Assembly (NCBI RefSeq): GCF_003591485.1
Contig: NZ_QZCF01000003.1
Span: forward strand, 248,001 to 312,000
DNA from: Paenibacillus sp. 1011MAR3C5
GTDB taxonomy: Bacteria; Bacillota; Bacilli; Paenibacillales; Paenibacillaceae
Direction: 5' to 3'
DNA: 64,000 bases
A program made the translations under genes and the position numbers. Below are positions 63,401 to 64,000 of this stretch, piece after piece (position 1 is the stretch's first letter; each line of letters starts with the position of its first letter). The notes beneath the pieces were generated by a model. The model worked only from the letters and a program-made list of their open reading frames with translations, was not told the DNA's origin and searched no databases.

Positions 63401-63975
63401 CGAAAGCATTCGAGGATGTGAAGAAGCATTGGTCCAGGACGGAAGTGAATGCCATGGCCTCCCGCCTGATCGTCAATGGCATGGAAGACGGCTTGTTCTG
63501 TCCGGATGAGGCTGTGACAAGAGCGCAATTTCTGGCTATGCTGACTGCCGCGCTTGGCTTGCCGGGCAAGAAAGCCGAAGGCTTCAGCGATGTCGCAACC
63601 GGCAGCTGGTATGAACCGGCAGTAGGTGCAGCTTCGGCCTACGGACTGGTTACCGGCTATGGAGACGGGACATGGAGGCCGGACAACCGATTGACACGCG
63701 AGGAACTGGTCGTACTGCTAATGCGGGCATATCGCCTGACCGGCGCTCCTGCATCCGGGGAGACGGAGCTTGACGGCTATGCGGATCAGTCGCTAGTGTC
63801 GTCTTGGTCGGCAAAGGATATGTCGGCAGCCGCTGCACTTGGTCTAGTGGAAGGCAAGCCGGGCATGCGGCTTGATCCGAAGGGCACGGCGACTCGCGCC
63901 GAAGCAGCGGCATTAATCAGCCGGATGCTGGAGAAAAGAGGCTTCATTGGCAACGATCATTCTTCCAATTCATGA
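57478..63975 (+). CDS. Giant secreted SLH-anchored enzyme, GH87-like (mycodextranase / alpha-1,3-glucanase type)
   Basis: A 2165-residue exported protein with a signal peptide at 1-35. Five beta-trefoil-like repeats of about 135 residues (about 48-760) share YVRIKNxYTGxYL, ASHWIVEE and PPNWGTVQW-type motifs; a divergent sixth ends near 895. A CBM35-like module follows at 898-1025 (VVLEAEEAFVTG). A second carbohydrate-binding segment starts near 1034, then a right-handed beta-helix from about 1195 (VLQYGAIADDGKDDRAAF). Asp1352 in YADGINF and Asp1375/1376 in NTGDDGMALW have the 23/24 spacing I recall for the GH87 catalytic aspartates. Big_2-like, FN3 and a linker domain precede three SLH motifs (about 1978-2165) for cell-wall anchoring. 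AAAGGAGGAG precedes the ATG. Confidence 0.88.
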   Translation: MRQLWMRRMAVIALALLLLAGATPVYPGGKGLAAEGAQAEFKAKTEQESYVRIKNMYTGDYLQAQNGKVSCGAPVETDRASHWIVEEHDGKQRLQNRETGLYMSIPAEASHLSPVELAEASDDPTMLWHVMNAVTEGYVVIQSDSESSHYVHIEDRTGYAQASAIPPNWGTVQWQLEPVTEYVQFKNSYTGAYLTVVGGKVGYGDADEADPASHWVIEEDGGIHRIYNKQSGAYISTANWQGHLSPLELLDKAEASDPGLIEWQIMNAVTPELVVIQHAANEGHYVHVEDKTGYAQSSSIPPNWGTVQWSVQAVTVKYPYNPEPPGEGPSYIRIQNDWLELYLFDDGGKLAYGNMQAGDTRGHWSIEEDGGYHRLQNRETGRYFSLNGVAGDRTAVAVEEKRDNGEGQLWVIDNLETAGNKLIRSPESEGSYLHTEKKLGFAQYGPIPKEWGSPQWRFVPVKDEGPSYVRFTNDYTGKTLYEEDGKVKYGDPELEDASSHWLLADAGGGLKRVQNRLTGHYIHVEGMTAENDPHLLPLLSGTVEESWTSAKWTVSEPAAGLFVLTNAYRTDQVIHVQDATGYAQSSPIPSDWGSARWHLEPAPALLPIEVPEAPVRWQNAGNGTYLYENENGVVLYGDVEEKDGRSHWLLVPPLNTGEGYSIVNRATGHKVSSRSGTAFLESLSLTEASLTEQWFLESAPDGVHLLIRSASKSQEYVHLKDRAGYAQQSLQSIESADLQWELQLAPEESVIGEPDASSEPVMTARLADRRTVRIGQGNKLLTASGSGVSFEVAADKAENQVWQFWDENGYKLIQNTSTGRFLVWTPDGAVMKEAAPGGLLPEGAYWAGVERSGDMIFFRPENEGMMLGIIGSSIRLEAGDITKPGIHQLFQLAPVRSDVVLEAEEAFVTGDVQASKEARGYSGDGFIEGFKAKGDSAVFAVYADEAGTYSATLRYANGAKTAGQLSVSVNGLHDRRISFASTGGWDDWQEQRVQLPLRKGLNTVTLEYAQGVVPLFLDQLTVQDAVPPAYRGASLDYTLYEAEHATTNAAVLEASRTYKSLASEASGRQAVMLEDEGDYIQFTLREPANRLTIRYAIPDSEDGDGLETPIGLYVNGQKQEGTTLSSRYAWVYGSYPWTNNPADGDAHRFYDEASFAVKEVPAGAEIRIAKEWDAAVSYVVIDLLETALADAPYTMPEGYLSVLQYGAIADDGKDDRAAFVRAIEAAKKAGKSVWIPAGRYELEGGPLEIADVTIRGAGKWHTLLAGGGFMGVGDHIRVYDLAIDGEVDVRRDELEESGFDGAFGKGSTIQHVRIERTKTGIWSTAKERSDGMALHTGGLYVAGVQIRNTYADGINFSTGTQHSMAEQLSIRNTGDDGMALWASGEQSAGNIFRFNTVELPWLSNNIAVYGGKDVQVTDNIVSDTVAFGAGISISTRHMPELFEGTAVVARNTMIRTGSREHNWPADFGGLFLFAGDKPMTGDIRIHNNIMRDSTYQGISFLGEQFTEGMVLDGNVVDGAGTWGIHASGNITGSALMGNTLVRDARVGPYLDGAAGLTLEEKDHAYNFMSNSFYATLGDSAAAPFHMETGQSALAAAVLAAGGLDQAKADWSILHPSIATVSEEGTVTALRGGKTMLTAEFGGKRRYYSLIVSDKEAPVWGEDAALEGRSGAAGSVSLRWPAASDNSGIASYRIAWDTGYLLVVGSKQEASITGLLGGSRMTFTVEARDEGGNWTEAALSVQVSVQSTPNTGQPGASGGNDDGLLEGDHISTKPDGTRAREAKVRTEAFVRALTESVGQGSSEAVISMGAGADEAALIIPAEAVIRGYAAAPNGVVSIRFADAEYALSLELLKGLLQEGGSVAIRVLMRAASDSEAQQLSEKTGITLKSRLYNFELFLQGEDGSAVPVREFGSSFVKRTIPVAEGISPDSATGVVFDEGLGRFRHVPTVFRMKEDGTQEAIIRSVTNSTYAVIDEPKAFEDVKKHWSRTEVNAMASRLIVNGMEDGLFCPDEAVTRAQFLAMLTAALGLPGKKAEGFSDVATGSWYEPAVGAASAYGLVTGYGDGTWRPDNRLTREELVVLLMRAYRLTGAPASGETELDGYADQSLVSSWSAKDMSAAAALGLVEGKPGMRLDPKGTATRAEAAALISRMLEKRGFIGNDHSSNS

Positions 63976-64000
63976 AAAGGATCGTGATGACCTATGTCAG
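63972..64000 (+). CDS. Possible start of a further gene, overlapping by ATGA
   Basis: ATG at 63972 overlaps the stop of the giant enzyme gene and opens MKRIVMTYV to the window end. No SD sequence is visible, so coupling would be needed. Too short to identify. Confidence 0.25.

Overview
The window looks like a chromosomal segment of a spore-forming, low-GC-lineage Gram-positive close to Paenibacillus or Cohnella. The grounds are a tlp spore-protein gene with a consensus sigma-G promoter, strong AGGAGG-type ribosome binding sites with frequent TTG/GTG starts, YesM/YesN-type two-component systems beside sugar ABC importers, S-layer-homology (SLH) anchoring, and a lipoteichoic-acid-synthase-type protein. 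The species assignment is inference. No rRNA, tRNA, phage, insertion sequence or CRISPR array is visible.

Layout. 1-4.2 kb: end of an FtsX/MacB-type permease with a His-rich loop, a DUF3299-like lipoprotein, a 51-bp tandem repeat array, a MarR regulator with an FMN reductase sharing an operator, and tlp. 4.2-12.1 kb: an orphan nuclease-like protein, MerR/TipA regulator, PadR-CPBP operon, SDR plus Lin0512 protein, a 44-residue peptide, an acyltransferase and a membrane-anchored FAD oxidoreductase. 12.2-23.3 kb: a decayed LuxR-type gene, two heterodimeric ABC exporters, a nucleotidyltransferase, an AIM24 protein and ExoA. 23.4-33.4 kb: a two-component system with an MMPL transporter, divergent from an LTA-synthase-like gene; MATE; aldehyde dehydrogenase. 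33.8-35.1 kb: an unrecognised nuclease-like protein followed by a second 51-bp array with the same core as the first. 35.3-42.4 kb: an LplB/YtcP/lipoprotein importer with YesN/YesM. 42.5-48.5 kb: an amino-sugar region with an ABC importer, a BglG/GlcT-type antiterminator and a NagE-like PTS permease. 49.7-64 kb: a LacI-controlled alpha-glucan locus made of a maltodextrin-type importer, a 207-bp repeat array, a GH31 glucosidase and a 2165-residue SLH-anchored GH87-like enzyme.

The strongest observations are these. (1) Two near-identical RNA antiterminator/terminator leaders lie in front of the PTS gene and in front of the ABC operon, so one PRD antiterminator probably controls both a PTS and an ABC importer; the ABC leader also carries a CcpA site and a mini-ORF. 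(2) There are three minisatellite arrays, each starting within about 35 bp of a stop codon. Two belong to one family with a 27-bp core. The third is a 207-bp unit with competing hairpins. (3) A complete surface-to-cytoplasm alpha-glucan degradation locus is present. (4) Operator-like repeats occur for MarR, PadR, LacI, an OmpR-type regulator and an unknown TGCACAA-binding factor.
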